Of a DNA stretch of 16,284 nucleotides, positions 1-8,977 are shown one piece after another (position 1 is the first letter of the stretch; the number at the start of each line of letters is the position of its first letter). A program made the translations under genes and the position numbers. The stretch is from positions 1 through 16,284 of the forward strand of contig DAIMNI010000053.1 of assembly GCA_036720245.1 (NCBI GenBank), in the 5' to 3' direction. Below the pieces are notes generated by a model. It was given only the letters and a program-made list of their open reading frames with translations, did not search any database and was not told the origin of the DNA. The stretch is from JAAZMA01 sp036720245 (GTDB lineage Bacteria > Bacillota > Clostridia > Tissierellales > Tepidimicrobiaceae).

Positions 1-53
1 ATTTTTTCAATTTTTTCTATTAATTCATCTTCAAAAACATCTAATTGAAACTC
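1..53 (-). pseudogene. 3' region of a second Rpn-family nuclease gene (runs off the window)
   Basis: Read on the minus strand directly after the TGA of the McrC-like nuclease, and in the same frame, these bases encode EFQLDVFEDELIEKIEK. This matches residues about 233-246 of the full Rpn protein encoded at 13415-14365 (DVSEDELIEKIEKI). At DNA level positions 1-48 match 13629-13676 at 45 of 48 bases, with the first 33 identical, and similarity stops at about position 49. The N-terminal part with the catalytic residues is absent, so this is a truncated copy or a duplication boundary. It continues beyond position 1, so I cannot tell whether the rest of the C-terminal region, including an Rpn short form, is intact. 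Confidence 0.8.
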
Positions 54-1361
54 TCATACCTTTAATTTAAAATTATCCTCATTAATATTAACAACTTTTA
101 TTAACTGATTATCTAAAGGTTTAAAATCAATATTATCAACGAATAAAATCCCACTTATATCTATATTACTGTGTGGATTATTTAATATATACTTTCCCTT
201 TACATTTCTTTCCTTAACAAGATAAATATATTCAAGCAATTCTTCCAAACCCCTTATTGAATAGCTTTTATCTGTAGTATATTTGACTTCACCAATAACA
301 ACTTTAAGAAGCTGATTATTATATTTATCAAATATCTCTAACAAAATATCTGGTCTACCATTCCAGAGATTACTGCGTAAATCACTTTCTCCAAAAAGTT
401 CTACTGCTATAGTTTTAGTATCCTCAATAATCTTTACTTTTCTCTTTAAATACGAATTATCGACATTTCTGATCTCATCCAACCCGATACTAAATAATAA
501 ATTATTTGAACCAGTACTATCATGGTATAATTTATATATGAATTGTTTATCCTCCCATTTAGCTACCATATTATTAGTACCGTCTACTATATACATCTCT
601 TTATTTGAAGTATTGTTTCTAATTAAATTAATAACCCAATACATTTCAAATAAAGTATTTTCATCGCTAATTTCAATAAAGGTATCTTTTAATAGCTTAT
701 TAGCCTCTTCTTTATCTATATCAAAATTTAAAATTTGATTATACAAACCTAATAATTGGGCTGCTTCTCTATATAGTGGATTCCTATTTTTCGAGACATC
801 TTCAATCATTCTATCCGTTACATTTATTCCATTAATATTTATTCTATTAATATAAACATTTTTTTCATATATATGTTTTACTATTTGATTTATCCCATTA
901 CCATTTACATACCATTCATAATTTGAAAATTTATGCATATTAGGGTCTTTATAAAGAATATCATAAAGAATCTCCAAAAATTTCTTTAAAACAATATTTT
1001 CCTTTGTATTATACAACTTGTCCCTTTCGTCACAAACAAATACGGTTTTATCACTATAGTTAGTATTCATCCTATAATTATTGGTCTTATACCAGTCAAT
1101 ATTTCCCTTAACCTTGCCATGATATATACTTTGACTTAGGTGAGTGGATGTTTTTAAATTTATAATTCTATTTTGAAGCTCCATTATATATTGTCTCACT
1201 TCCTCCTTTAGCAGAAAGTGAATTTTTAATAAATCTTCAATCCTAGTTATATTTAAATTAAACTTATTAAAAAAAGGCAAAGGCGATAATTTCCCAGACT
1301 TTAAATATATTATTAAATCATCACTTATAGACCCTAATAATTTTTCTTTACTTGTTTTCAT
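54..1361 (-). CDS. McrC/DUF2357-like PD-(D/E)xK nuclease, last gene of the defence operon
   Basis: This is the probable effector nuclease, working with the McrB-like protein encoded just upstream. In the 435-aa form the C-terminal half carries a PD-(D/E)xK core: RPDI with D338, then GEVKY with E358 and K360, followed by a helix GLEELLEYIYLV that fits the usual last core helix. The middle has the arrangement of McrC/DUF2357 proteins: a GNIDW segment (about 86-90), then a VFVC strand and TKENIVLKKFLEIL (about 119-132), then YREAAQLL and LFEMYWVINLI. In McrBC systems this partner cleaves DNA when the AAA+ ring translocates. The start is taken as ATG 1361, with AGGAG at 1370-1374 eight bases upstream. 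An in-frame TTG at 1367 is only two bases from that site and is less likely. The stop lies against an rpn fragment, so the natural C-terminus could have been altered. No methylation partner is visible. Confidence 0.78.
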   Translation of the reverse strand: MKTSKEKLLGSISDDLIIYLKSGKLSPLPFFNKFNLNITRIEDLLKIHFLLKEEVRQYIMELQNRIINLKTSTHLSQSIYHGKVKGNIDWYKTNNYRMNTNYSDKTVFVCDERDKLYNTKENIVLKKFLEILYDILYKDPNMHKFSNYEWYVNGNGINQIVKHIYEKNVYINRININGINVTDRMIEDVSKNRNPLYREAAQLLGLYNQILNFDIDKEEANKLLKDTFIEISDENTLFEMYWVINLIRNNTSNKEMYIVDGTNNMVAKWEDKQFIYKLYHDSTGSNNLLFSIGLDEIRNVDNSYLKRKVKIIEDTKTIAVELFGESDLRSNLWNGRPDILLEIFDKYNNQLLKVVIGEVKYTTDKSYSIRGLEELLEYIYLVKERNVKGKYILNNPHSNIDISGILFVDNIDFKPLDNQLIKVVNINEDNFKLKV

Positions 1362-1369
1362 TTTCAATT

Positions 1370-1374
1370 CTCCT
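1370..1374 (-). promoter_or_regulatory. Ribosome binding site that fixes the nuclease start
   Basis: AGGAG on the minus strand lies 8 bases before ATG 1361 but only 2 bases before the in-frame TTG at 1367. The spacing favours the ATG. It sits in the 20-base gap after the mcrB-like stop. Confidence 0.7.
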
Positions 1375-1381
1375 AAGAAGT

Positions 1382-3775
1382 TTAAATTCTAAAAAAATCT
1401 CTAATAAATGAATTCAACCTACTCTTTCCCTGAGTAAAATTTTCTATACTAGATTTATACAATTCTTCGGTAAATTTAAAAATTTCATTTTCCGTAAGTC
1501 CTTCAAATTGAGGAAATACATATAATATTAAAGCTGAAGTATAATCACCTTGTATACTAATATATCTAGCCATATCTTCTACTATTGCTGGACCAATAAC
1601 CCTATATTTATTAATTATATTCCAAACTTCAGCTAATCCCTTTTGAAGATTTACATTATTTATACTCTTATCTTCAATACCCCAGAGTTTGAAATAATTA
1701 TTTAAAAGATCTTTGTCTATTTTTTCTGGAATACCTATGGGAATAAAGGCAAATCTTCTCATAAAAGCATAGCTCATCTCATAAAGTGAGGTTTTGTCTA
1801 ATGTATTCATTGTACCTATAATTCTCCAATCTTTAGGTATTATGTATTCATAATCATTAAAGTCTTTTTCCTCACTACTCTTTTCTGGTCTTAAAATAAT
1901 ATTTTGTTTTAAATTAGATTTAAAGCTTAAAGTCATTTCATCCCCTGTCAAAGCAGAAAATAAAGATCCAAAGGCTTTATCTATATCAGCCCTATTAATT
2001 TCATCTATTATTAACCATTTATTCATAGGTCTATTACTTTCTTTATCCTTAAATAATTGTAAAAAAACTCCTTCGTCAAAATATAATGTTCCATCCTCTT
2101 TTGGCTTATAGCCACCAATAGTATCGTAAGATGACCAATCAGACATAGCTGTAACCATTTGATATTGAGCACCATAACTTTCACATATTTCTTTAGCTAA
2201 TTTAGATTTACCTGTTCCAGGAGGACCTACTAAAATTATATGTTTCCCAGATTTAATAGCAGTGGAAACTTGATTGGCGATAATATTTCTATCCTCAAAA
2301 AACAACCTATTAATTTTAATCTCCCTATTAAAATTAATTTCCAACGAAATTTCCTTTTCTTCCTCGTTGTCATCTATTTTCTCTTCATTAGTTTCCCCAC
2401 CTATATCCTTAGAAAATTGGTTATTTACCCTTTTGAATTCTTCAAAAACTTCAATAAATTTCTTTTCCATATCCTTATAATTAAATTCTTCTACTGTTTT
2501 AATGGACTTTATATCTCTTTTTAAGGATTTATCTACCTTTAAAAGTTTATCCCCATAATTTAATCCATAAGAAATTTTATCGAATCCTAATTCTTCATCC
2601 ACAAATCCAATTTCAAAATATAATTGGGCACAAACTCTATGGGTTTCTTTCCCCTTAGGATAAAGTACAAACCAAACGTTATCAGTTCCAAAATTATTAG
2701 GACCATAAAAATCACAAATGAATTTATTTTCTTCAAATTCATAGTCTTTAAAAGCATCTATTGTTCTTATGCTTTCAAATATTCTTTTTAGTTCTATATT
2801 TACTTTATCCTTATACTTAAGATAATAAAAGGGGAATAATATTTTAAAATTATTGTATGCCCTTGTGATATCCTTTTCATATTTATCTTTTTCTAATTCT
2901 ATTATGTTTTCAAGCTCATCTATGTCTATTTTCCCATCATTTATTATCTTTTCTGCAATTTTATATCTAATATTATTAATCTTGTCCTCTCCATGATATC
3001 TATTATAAATTTCATCTATGGAATCCCTATCCATTTGATTAATATAATCTAAAAATAAATTATCATCTAAGGAGAAGGAATTAATTATATCTGCATGTTC
3101 GTATATATATTTAACACTTACCCTTGTATAAAGTGATCTATAATTTGCTATGCAAAATATAAAATCCTGAACATCTAGCATATTGAGGTTCTCTTTATAA
3201 TTATTTTCCTCGAAATATTCTAATAAAATTACACATAGATCATAGTAATCAGAGTATTTTGCTGGTATGCCACCTAAAGTATATTTGAGCCCAAAACTAT
3301 TGAGAAGATTTCTAAACGTATCTTCCTTGTATAAAGGATATTTATTTAAATCATACCCTGCCAACAAATAAGAAAATAAGGGTGTACTTAAATTAATGTT
3401 CCTATCATAAGCCTTACCTTGTTCATAAAATCTTTTTATCCTATCTTCTATATCAATAGAACCTTCAAACAAGTAATTTAATAATTCTGCTACTTCTGTT
3501 GGATTGGCCTTCGTATATTTAACTAAATCATCTAAATTAGTCCAATGCACGAAACTACCGCTACTAGGATTCTTACTCTGATAAAACTTAACTATATCTA
3601 AAACATTTTCAGAGGTAATCCTTTTATCTAACATGTATTCATTAATTTCTTTAAGAGCTGTCCCTTTATATTGTTCATAGTATTCATCTGATAATTTAAA
3701 CTTTAAGTATTCGTCCATAGCAATGGAAATATAATTACCATTAAATATTTCTGATTTTAAGTCCTCGATTCTCAT
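1382..3775 (-). CDS. McrB-like AAA+ NTPase (probable GTPase), 797 aa
   Basis: This is the motor subunit expected to form a hexamer and drive the nuclease encoded 20 bases downstream. The AAA+ module is at about 495-790: Walker A GPPGTGKS (517-524), Walker B LIIDEINRAD (588-597), the McrB-family signature MNTLDKTS (656-663, usual form MNTxDRS) and the double arginine of FMRRF (673-674). The signature is associated with GTP use in McrB, so GTP is the likely fuel. The first 490 residues are a large extension: a helical part, a FVHW...LDDL segment near 75-86, LSTPLFSYLLAGYDLNKYP near 129-147, and a compact beta-rich segment at about 350-415 (WFVLYP, CAQLYFEI, YGLNYGDK) that could be the ligand-reading module. 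I cannot assign it to a known reader fold. An acidic linker (about 460-478) precedes the motor. AGGAGG lies 6 bases before the ATG. Confidence 0.87.
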   Translation of the reverse strand: MRIEDLKSEIFNGNYISIAMDEYLKFKLSDEYYEQYKGTALKEINEYMLDKRITSENVLDIVKFYQSKNPSSGSFVHWTNLDDLVKYTKANPTEVAELLNYLFEGSIDIEDRIKRFYEQGKAYDRNINLSTPLFSYLLAGYDLNKYPLYKEDTFRNLLNSFGLKYTLGGIPAKYSDYYDLCVILLEYFEENNYKENLNMLDVQDFIFCIANYRSLYTRVSVKYIYEHADIINSFSLDDNLFLDYINQMDRDSIDEIYNRYHGEDKINNIRYKIAEKIINDGKIDIDELENIIELEKDKYEKDITRAYNNFKILFPFYYLKYKDKVNIELKRIFESIRTIDAFKDYEFEENKFICDFYGPNNFGTDNVWFVLYPKGKETHRVCAQLYFEIGFVDEELGFDKISYGLNYGDKLLKVDKSLKRDIKSIKTVEEFNYKDMEKKFIEVFEEFKRVNNQFSKDIGGETNEEKIDDNEEEKEISLEINFNREIKINRLFFEDRNIIANQVSTAIKSGKHIILVGPPGTGKSKLAKEICESYGAQYQMVTAMSDWSSYDTIGGYKPKEDGTLYFDEGVFLQLFKDKESNRPMNKWLIIDEINRADIDKAFGSLFSALTGDEMTLSFKSNLKQNIILRPEKSSEEKDFNDYEYIIPKDWRIIGTMNTLDKTSLYEMSYAFMRRFAFIPIGIPEKIDKDLLNNYFKLWGIEDKSINNVNLQKGLAEVWNIINKYRVIGPAIVEDMARYISIQGDYTSALILYVFPQFEGLTENEIFKFTEELYKSSIENFTQGKSRLNSFIRDFFRI

Positions 3776-3932
3776 ACTCGTCCTCCTAATTCTGTAAAAG
3801 TTCTCCCTTGAATTTCATTTATTCTATTAGATCCTTTATCTATTAAATACATAGTATTCGTCCTTTCTATTCCTTCCCTACCCACTTTATAAAGAAATCC
3901 CAATCCTTTACTGTTCCATTATTATTTAGTAC
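3772..3932 (-). pseudogene. Frameshifted C-terminal remnant of an unrecognised gene, ATGA-overlapping the mcrB-like start
   Basis: Two overlapping frames here read as one continuous protein if a small indel is allowed at a purine run near 3870. The first frame (3932-3867) gives VLNNNGTVKDWDFFIKWVGKE and then a stop. The second gives GIERTNTMYLIDKGSNR, then INEIQGRTFTELGGRV, ending at TGA 3774-3772 and overlapping the next ATG. The alternating hydrophobic and charged residues look like real beta-rich protein, not random AT-rich sequence, but I cannot name the family. A further apparent one-base loss in a G run near 3933 joins it to the segment encoded upstream. Probably the tail of a lost operon gene. 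Confidence 0.45.
3782..3787 (-). promoter_or_regulatory. Ribosome binding site of the mcrB-like gene, inside a decayed upstream frame
   Basis: AGGAGG lies 6 bases before ATG 3775. The site falls inside a remnant frame that ends at TGA 3774-3772, giving an ATGA start/stop overlap. This is typical of translational coupling and suggests a gene once stood immediately upstream. Confidence 0.7.
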
Positions 3933-4093
3933 CCCAAGATATACCCCATCACCTTTTCATTTACCCATTGGAAAATTTCCATTAGTTCACTAGATTCTAT
4001 GGCTATGCTCATGGATAGATTTTTGGGATTATGGTATTCCCCCCAGTTTCTTTCCCTTGTAAATTTTGAGACTTGGTTTTTTAGTATTACAAT
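3926..4093 (-). pseudogene. Decayed MazG-like nucleotide pyrophosphohydrolase segment
   Basis: The frame encodes 55 residues with no ATG, GTG or TTG start. It contains FTRERNWGEYHNPKNLSMSI followed by AIESSELMEIFQW, which closely follows the N-terminal signature of MazG-like/dCTPase-type pyrophosphohydrolases: FRxxRxWxxFHxPKNLAxSLxxEAxELLExFQW. The paired glutamates (ExSELxE) are the metal-binding residues of that family. After FQW the sequence no longer looks like MazG, and the usual second half with the ExxD motif is missing, so this is a remnant or a deletion fusion. Intact family members hydrolyse (d)NTPs to monophosphates. Its place between the helicase and McrB-like genes suggests that an earlier form of the operon carried a nucleotide hydrolase. 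Confidence 0.7.
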
Positions 4094-4102
4094 TTAGCAT
4101 CA

Positions 4103-4131
4103 AATATAATTTCGATGAATTATTGTACCAA
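4103..4131 (-). promoter_or_regulatory. Candidate promoter inside the operon, upstream of the McrB-like/nuclease pair
   Basis: TTGGTA (4131-4126) and TATATT (4108-4103) are separated by exactly 17 bases on the minus strand, matching 4 of 6 and 5 of 6 bases of the sigma-A consensus. It lies just past the helicase stop and could drive the McrB-like and nuclease genes separately from the upstream trio. In AT-rich DNA such matches occur by chance, so confidence is limited. Confidence 0.4.
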
Positions 4132-4165
4132 TATTAGCAATAGGTATGTTAATTTATAAAATTCA

Positions 4166-7100
4166 CTAAGCCTTAACTAATTCTTTGTTTAATATTGTTT
4201 CTAGGCCTTGCATAGCATATCCCCTTGTTAGCTTATCATGACAATATTGATTATAATAATTTCTTAAACAATTATAGCAACTAGTGTCCTGCTTTTCGCC
4301 TCCACATGAACAGCTAGATACTTTTTCAAGGGCATTGGTTAAAGAATTAATAAATTGTTCTTCATCTAATAATCTTTTAACATGGCCTGCCCCACCTGGT
4401 ACGGTGTCGAATAATACTATAGATTTGGCATGTGAACTTTTCACATATAATGTCCCGTCAATATCACTTCGATCAATTTCTAAAGCCGAGGACATACCTT
4501 CAATTATTGCATACATTAAAGATTCCCAAAAGCCTTCCTCCATATTTACATCACCAAATATGTTTTGAAATTCTATTTCTACTATATCTGTTTCAAAATC
4601 ATACCCTAAGGCAACTCGTTCAAATATACCCTTGCACTTCTTGCCTTCTGGGTTTTTGTGAGATGCTGGTTTTCCCCCTACTGTCCCATATCCACAATTC
4701 TTACAAATATTAAATCCACCGCCCTTTCCATTATTAGTTACAGTAAGCAAGCCGTGATTCTGGGCACTAAGCTTTATTATTTTATTACCAATTACAAATT
4801 CTTTTTCCTCTATAATATTGCCATGACCAGAGAAATTCTTTCTGCTAGAATATGTTTTTTCTGGTCTAGTATTACCTGGATCCTTTACCGATGCCTCAGT
4901 TATAAAGCCAAATTCTGGCATCATATAAATTCCCGAATGTATTTTCCCACCACATATAGGGCAAGAAGATATATCCTTTTCCCTAACAGACAGAGTTGTA
5001 TTAAAATATCCACAATTGCAGCTATAAAACCTTTTACGTATTAAATCTTTTTCCCTGACTTTTTTTACATATCTACTAGTCCATAGTTTTCCATTTGCAA
5101 CAACCTGACTTTCAGGAGCATATTCTGAAATAGCTATTTGTAAATCCCTATTTAATTCCACATTTTTAGCTTCCTGGATATGAAAATTTGCTTCCAAATC
5201 TACTACATCGACTGGAAAACCATATTTAGGAAGTAAGTTCTTCTGTGAAAAATAATTTATTAAAGGTCTTCTTTTAATTGTATTAATTGTTTGATGTAGT
5301 TCTCTAGCAAGCATAAAATCATTACTACTAGCTGCCTGATTTTTAGCCTCTTCTAATTTTTCCAAATCATCATGAAGCTCAGTAGTTATTTTAGTCATTA
5401 CACCATATTCTCCATAAAGATTATCTACCCAGTCCCAAGTATCTATTTCAAGTTCCAAATGGAGTTCTTTAGGTACTATTCTTTTAATTAAATCATATAA
5501 ATCCCCTGGTTCTTCTTTTAAAAATTCTTTAAATAAATCTGGACCTGGTACAACATTTTTAAAAAAGAAATCGTTAACTGTTTTAAAATAACCACTATGT
5601 CTTTTCCAAAAAGCAGATAAAGCACAAGCATACATATGTCTTTTAGCAATTTTTGTATTACTTATTTCAAAATACGGGGGTTTTATAGTTCCACTTATCA
5701 TTTTATAAGGGTCTGTAAAATTGCTAAAATCATGGGAAGCCAATCTAGAATAAGTTAAAGCATATGCTGTGGAATCTAATCTTCTACCTGCCCTTCCTGC
5801 TCTTTGTGCATAATTTGCAGGGGTAGGTGGCATGTTTTTCATAAAAACAGTTTCTAATTCTCCAACATCCACCCCTAATTCAAATGTTGTTGAACAACTT
5901 AAAACATTTATATCTCCATTAATGAATTTATTTTGAACCTCTGCTGCATACTCTGTTTTTAATTGTGCAGTATGTTCGCTTGCCCTCATTTCTTCAAATT
6001 CAAAATTTGCAAAAAGATTTTTGTAATGATTTTCCTTATATTCTTCATCCATATCTATTTCATACAATACACCATCACATCTATAAGAAGAACATACATT
6101 GTTAATATTTATAGTAGTAATCTTATGGCATTTACTACATTTATAATAATTTACATTCTCATCTAATATTCCTGGACTTACTTTAAATAGTATGGGATCC
6201 AATTTAATTATTGCACCATAATCCTTATCATATTCATTTATAATATAGGGATATATTGGACTCCTATCTTTTGTAAAAATATCATACAAATTATCTAAGT
6301 CTTCCATTAAAACTTTCTTATCATTATTTAAACCTTTAGCCTTATACACCTTTGACAAATAATCCAATCTACTATTGCTATAGGCCTCTTGCGAAGGTTC
6401 CCAAGATTTTATATCATATCCTCTTTTACCTTTCTTACTTGCATTTTTAACTACCCTACTAAATGCTCCCTGAAAATTAATAGGCGAAAAATATGGATCT
6501 GTTGGTTTGATATACTCTGGATACTCAATAGCCCTGTGTATTCTAAATTGATTAAATAGATAATTGTATAAACTAAGCATATCCTTTTCACTAAATCCTT
6601 TTTCCTTTAAAAAGGGCATGTTTAATAATATACTGCTATTCTTTAAAATTTCAAAATTAGGAGAGAAGTGCAAATATCCCATATTGCACAATGAATTTGG
6701 CGAACTGGAAATAAACTCTCCCATAATCCATTTCCAAATTTCTATTTTATTAGATTCTATAGTACCATGCAAAATATTTTTATCCATTGCAAATCTTTCA
6801 ACTCTACGATGATAATCCTCTAATGACCAGCCATTCTCTATACAGGTTTTACCATTATCAAGTATTACTTTTGTAAGTATGCTTTTTATTAGCACATCTT
6901 TATAGCTTGAATTTAAATATGTAGCAAAATATGCTGCACTTTGCCTATTGTCAGAAAATATTAAAAGCTGCTTATTTACTTTGTCCTCTTCTATTAAATC
7001 CCCAAATATATCATTTTTAGAATCATAGCTTTTACTGGTTTTCGGCTTGTTTGGAATTTTATTATATAATGCCGTAGCTAAAACACTAGATACTGCATCT

Positions 7101-8974
7101 TCAGCTAGAAAAAACCTCCTCACTATTGGGCCATTAGGGTTCATGCCACCACATATCCCACATTTTTTAACTAATTTCTCCCTGCTTTCTACCTTTAATA
7201 ATTTTACATGTCTATTATTAATACAATCACAAGTTTTCTTCCCAATATCCTCTCTTATGGCACCACATTTAGTACATAGATTAAATACGGAAAACTTAGG
7301 ATACTCCTCCATACCATCCAGTACTAATTCATCCTCATTTACAGTACTAATATAAGTATTATCTTCTAAAACTGCAAAATACTTTAAACCTTTATCTTCT
7401 TCAAAATACTTATTATCATATTCTTTTAAATAAGAATAGCCAGTTTTTTCATCCTTTACAACTTTTCCAACTAAATACAAAGAATTACATCTTCTACAAG
7501 TACCGATTTCAAATGCCTTATACTCTTCTCCATTTATCAATGCCTTATTCATTCTTTCTAAGTAAATATAAGGCTTATGGGCAAATACCACAAATGCTCC
7601 TTCTAATGCCCTAATAAAATAATGGTATCTAGCTGGTATTAAAGATGAATGATTATCAGATTTACGTACATAATTACAAACATCGATTAAAGAGGCCATA
7701 TATTCCTGGGATTCTTCATTATCTGGAAAAATTTTTTTAGATAATTCCTTAAAATCTATTGGACCCTTTGAAAGTATAGAAATAGTGTTGTTTATTCTTT
7801 CATCTCCTAAAAGGATGTCATATAAAATTCCCCTATAATTTCCAGTATTTGCTTTATATGCTTCATCTACAATGTTTAAAGGAATATTTGACTCTAATAA
7901 CATTTCTTTTAGATTACGAAAATCATTGTTTATAATGCTTATTAATATTTTTCCATATAAACCGCACTCTGGCTTTCCCCATATATCTCCCTTTTCTAAA
8001 TCTTGTTTTGTCGCTTCTACTATATCTTCTTCACTAAATTCTTCTCTAAATAGTTTGTGAGCAAAGTTCGCAATCTTAGGAAAATCCTCTCTGCCACTAC
8101 CTAGGGAAGCACTGGTGAGAATGCATCTAATTTCCCCTTCCTTAAGGCCAATAGTATTTTTTAATCGAGATAATAGCATAGACATTTCAATTCCATTTGT
8201 TCCAGTATAAGTATGTGCCTCATCTATTACTATGAATTTCCATTCATTAGATAATTCTCCTTGAAAAAACACATTATCGTCAGGCCTTAGCATTAAATAC
8301 TCTAACATTGCATAATTGGTCAATAAAATATTTGGAGGCGTTTCCTTCATCTGTTCCCTAGAAATTAACTCATTTTCTAAGGGCTCAATCTGATGCATTC
8401 TTACAAATTTATCATCAGGATACTTCTCCTCTGTTTCCCCAGTGTAGATCCCAAAAGTGATTTCTGGTTCATTTTTAAGCAATTCTCTTAATCTTTTCAT
8501 TTGATCATTAGCAAGAGCATTCATTGGATAAAGTAGTAATGCCCTCACCCCTGGTGTTAATTCATTTTTATTTTTCTGTTTAAGCAAATAGTCTAATATA
8601 GGTATCATAAAAGCCTCTGTTTTCCCACTACCTGTTCCAGTTGCAACTACTACATTTCTATTTTCAGAACATATTTTTTTAATTGCAATTTCCTGATGCT
8701 CGTACAATTTTCGATCTAGTGGAAGCCCATGCGAATTAAAATCTAAAAAAGCATCACTTAATACCCCTTTGTTAACCAATTCTAATATATCAGAACCCGT
8801 GGCATAAGATGGTGTAGCCTCAATTATAGGCCCCTTTGAAAACTTACTAGAATCCTTTAGTAAGTTTTTCAACTCCATGTTAATCAATTCATTTTTTATA
8901 GACAAAGTCGTGGCGGCATAATTTGAAAATCTTTCAAACATAAAATTTGAAGTACTAACTGGATTTAAACCCAT
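4166..8974 (-). CDS. DEAH-box superfamily 2 helicase with C-terminal DUF1998 domain (DruE/MrfA/DISARM group), 1602 aa
   Basis: An ATP-driven nucleic acid translocase. LYEHQEIAIKK (90-100) is the Q-motif-like region. Walker A is ATGTGSGKTE (111-120), motif Ia LLYPMNALANDQ (147-158), motif II DEAH (251-254) and motif III TSAS (287-290). The second RecA lobe has LIFSDNRQSAA (671-681), a motif seen in DUF1998 helicases, then STTFELGVDVGE (1028-1039) and motif VI QRAGRAGRR (1057-1065). Cysteine pairs suitable for zinc occur at 493/496, 567/570, 605/608, 946/949, 1319/1321, 1338/1341 and 1424/1427. The DUF1998 end has FDTVPGGAGH (1522-1531) followed by C1555, C1557, C1566 and C1569. The length is about twice that of MrfA/YprA and nearer Druantia DruE. 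It starts 3 bases after the upstream stop, with GGGAGG at 8983-8988 inside the previous gene, so the two are probably coupled. The helicase and DUF1998 parts are one chain here; DISARM splits them into DrmA and DrmB. Confidence 0.92.
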   Translation of the reverse strand: MGLNPVSTSNFMFERFSNYAATTLSIKNELINMELKNLLKDSSKFSKGPIIEATPSYATGSDILELVNKGVLSDAFLDFNSHGLPLDRKLYEHQEIAIKKICSENRNVVVATGTGSGKTEAFMIPILDYLLKQKNKNELTPGVRALLLYPMNALANDQMKRLRELLKNEPEITFGIYTGETEEKYPDDKFVRMHQIEPLENELISREQMKETPPNILLTNYAMLEYLMLRPDDNVFFQGELSNEWKFIVIDEAHTYTGTNGIEMSMLLSRLKNTIGLKEGEIRCILTSASLGSGREDFPKIANFAHKLFREEFSEEDIVEATKQDLEKGDIWGKPECGLYGKILISIINNDFRNLKEMLLESNIPLNIVDEAYKANTGNYRGILYDILLGDERINNTISILSKGPIDFKELSKKIFPDNEESQEYMASLIDVCNYVRKSDNHSSLIPARYHYFIRALEGAFVVFAHKPYIYLERMNKALINGEEYKAFEIGTCRRCNSLYLVGKVVKDEKTGYSYLKEYDNKYFEEDKGLKYFAVLEDNTYISTVNEDELVLDGMEEYPKFSVFNLCTKCGAIREDIGKKTCDCINNRHVKLLKVESREKLVKKCGICGGMNPNGPIVRRFFLAEDAVSSVLATALYNKIPNKPKTSKSYDSKNDIFGDLIEEDKVNKQLLIFSDNRQSAAYFATYLNSSYKDVLIKSILTKVILDNGKTCIENGWSLEDYHRRVERFAMDKNILHGTIESNKIEIWKWIMGEFISSSPNSLCNMGYLHFSPNFEILKNSSILLNMPFLKEKGFSEKDMLSLYNYLFNQFRIHRAIEYPEYIKPTDPYFSPINFQGAFSRVVKNASKKGKRGYDIKSWEPSQEAYSNSRLDYLSKVYKAKGLNNDKKVLMEDLDNLYDIFTKDRSPIYPYIINEYDKDYGAIIKLDPILFKVSPGILDENVNYYKCSKCHKITTININNVCSSYRCDGVLYEIDMDEEYKENHYKNLFANFEFEEMRASEHTAQLKTEYAAEVQNKFINGDINVLSCSTTFELGVDVGELETVFMKNMPPTPANYAQRAGRAGRRLDSTAYALTYSRLASHDFSNFTDPYKMISGTIKPPYFEISNTKIAKRHMYACALSAFWKRHSGYFKTVNDFFFKNVVPGPDLFKEFLKEEPGDLYDLIKRIVPKELHLELEIDTWDWVDNLYGEYGVMTKITTELHDDLEKLEEAKNQAASSNDFMLARELHQTINTIKRRPLINYFSQKNLLPKYGFPVDVVDLEANFHIQEAKNVELNRDLQIAISEYAPESQVVANGKLWTSRYVKKVREKDLIRKRFYSCNCGYFNTTLSVREKDISSCPICGGKIHSGIYMMPEFGFITEASVKDPGNTRPEKTYSSRKNFSGHGNIIEEKEFVIGNKIIKLSAQNHGLLTVTNNGKGGGFNICKNCGYGTVGGKPASHKNPEGKKCKGIFERVALGYDFETDIVEIEFQNIFGDVNMEEGFWESLMYAIIEGMSSALEIDRSDIDGTLYVKSSHAKSIVLFDTVPGGAGHVKRLLDEEQFINSLTNALEKVSSCSCGGEKQDTSCYNCLRNYYNQYCHDKLTRGYAMQGLETILNKELVKA

Positions 8975-8977
8975 TAT

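Noticed and set aside
4284..5044. Open frames on the plus strand opposite the helicase gene (and similar ones opposite the other large genes)
   Set aside because: They have no ribosome binding sites and low-complexity Phe/Ile/Ser/Leu-rich translations, as expected from the antisense of AT-rich coding DNA. The minus-strand genes with clear motifs explain the same bases.
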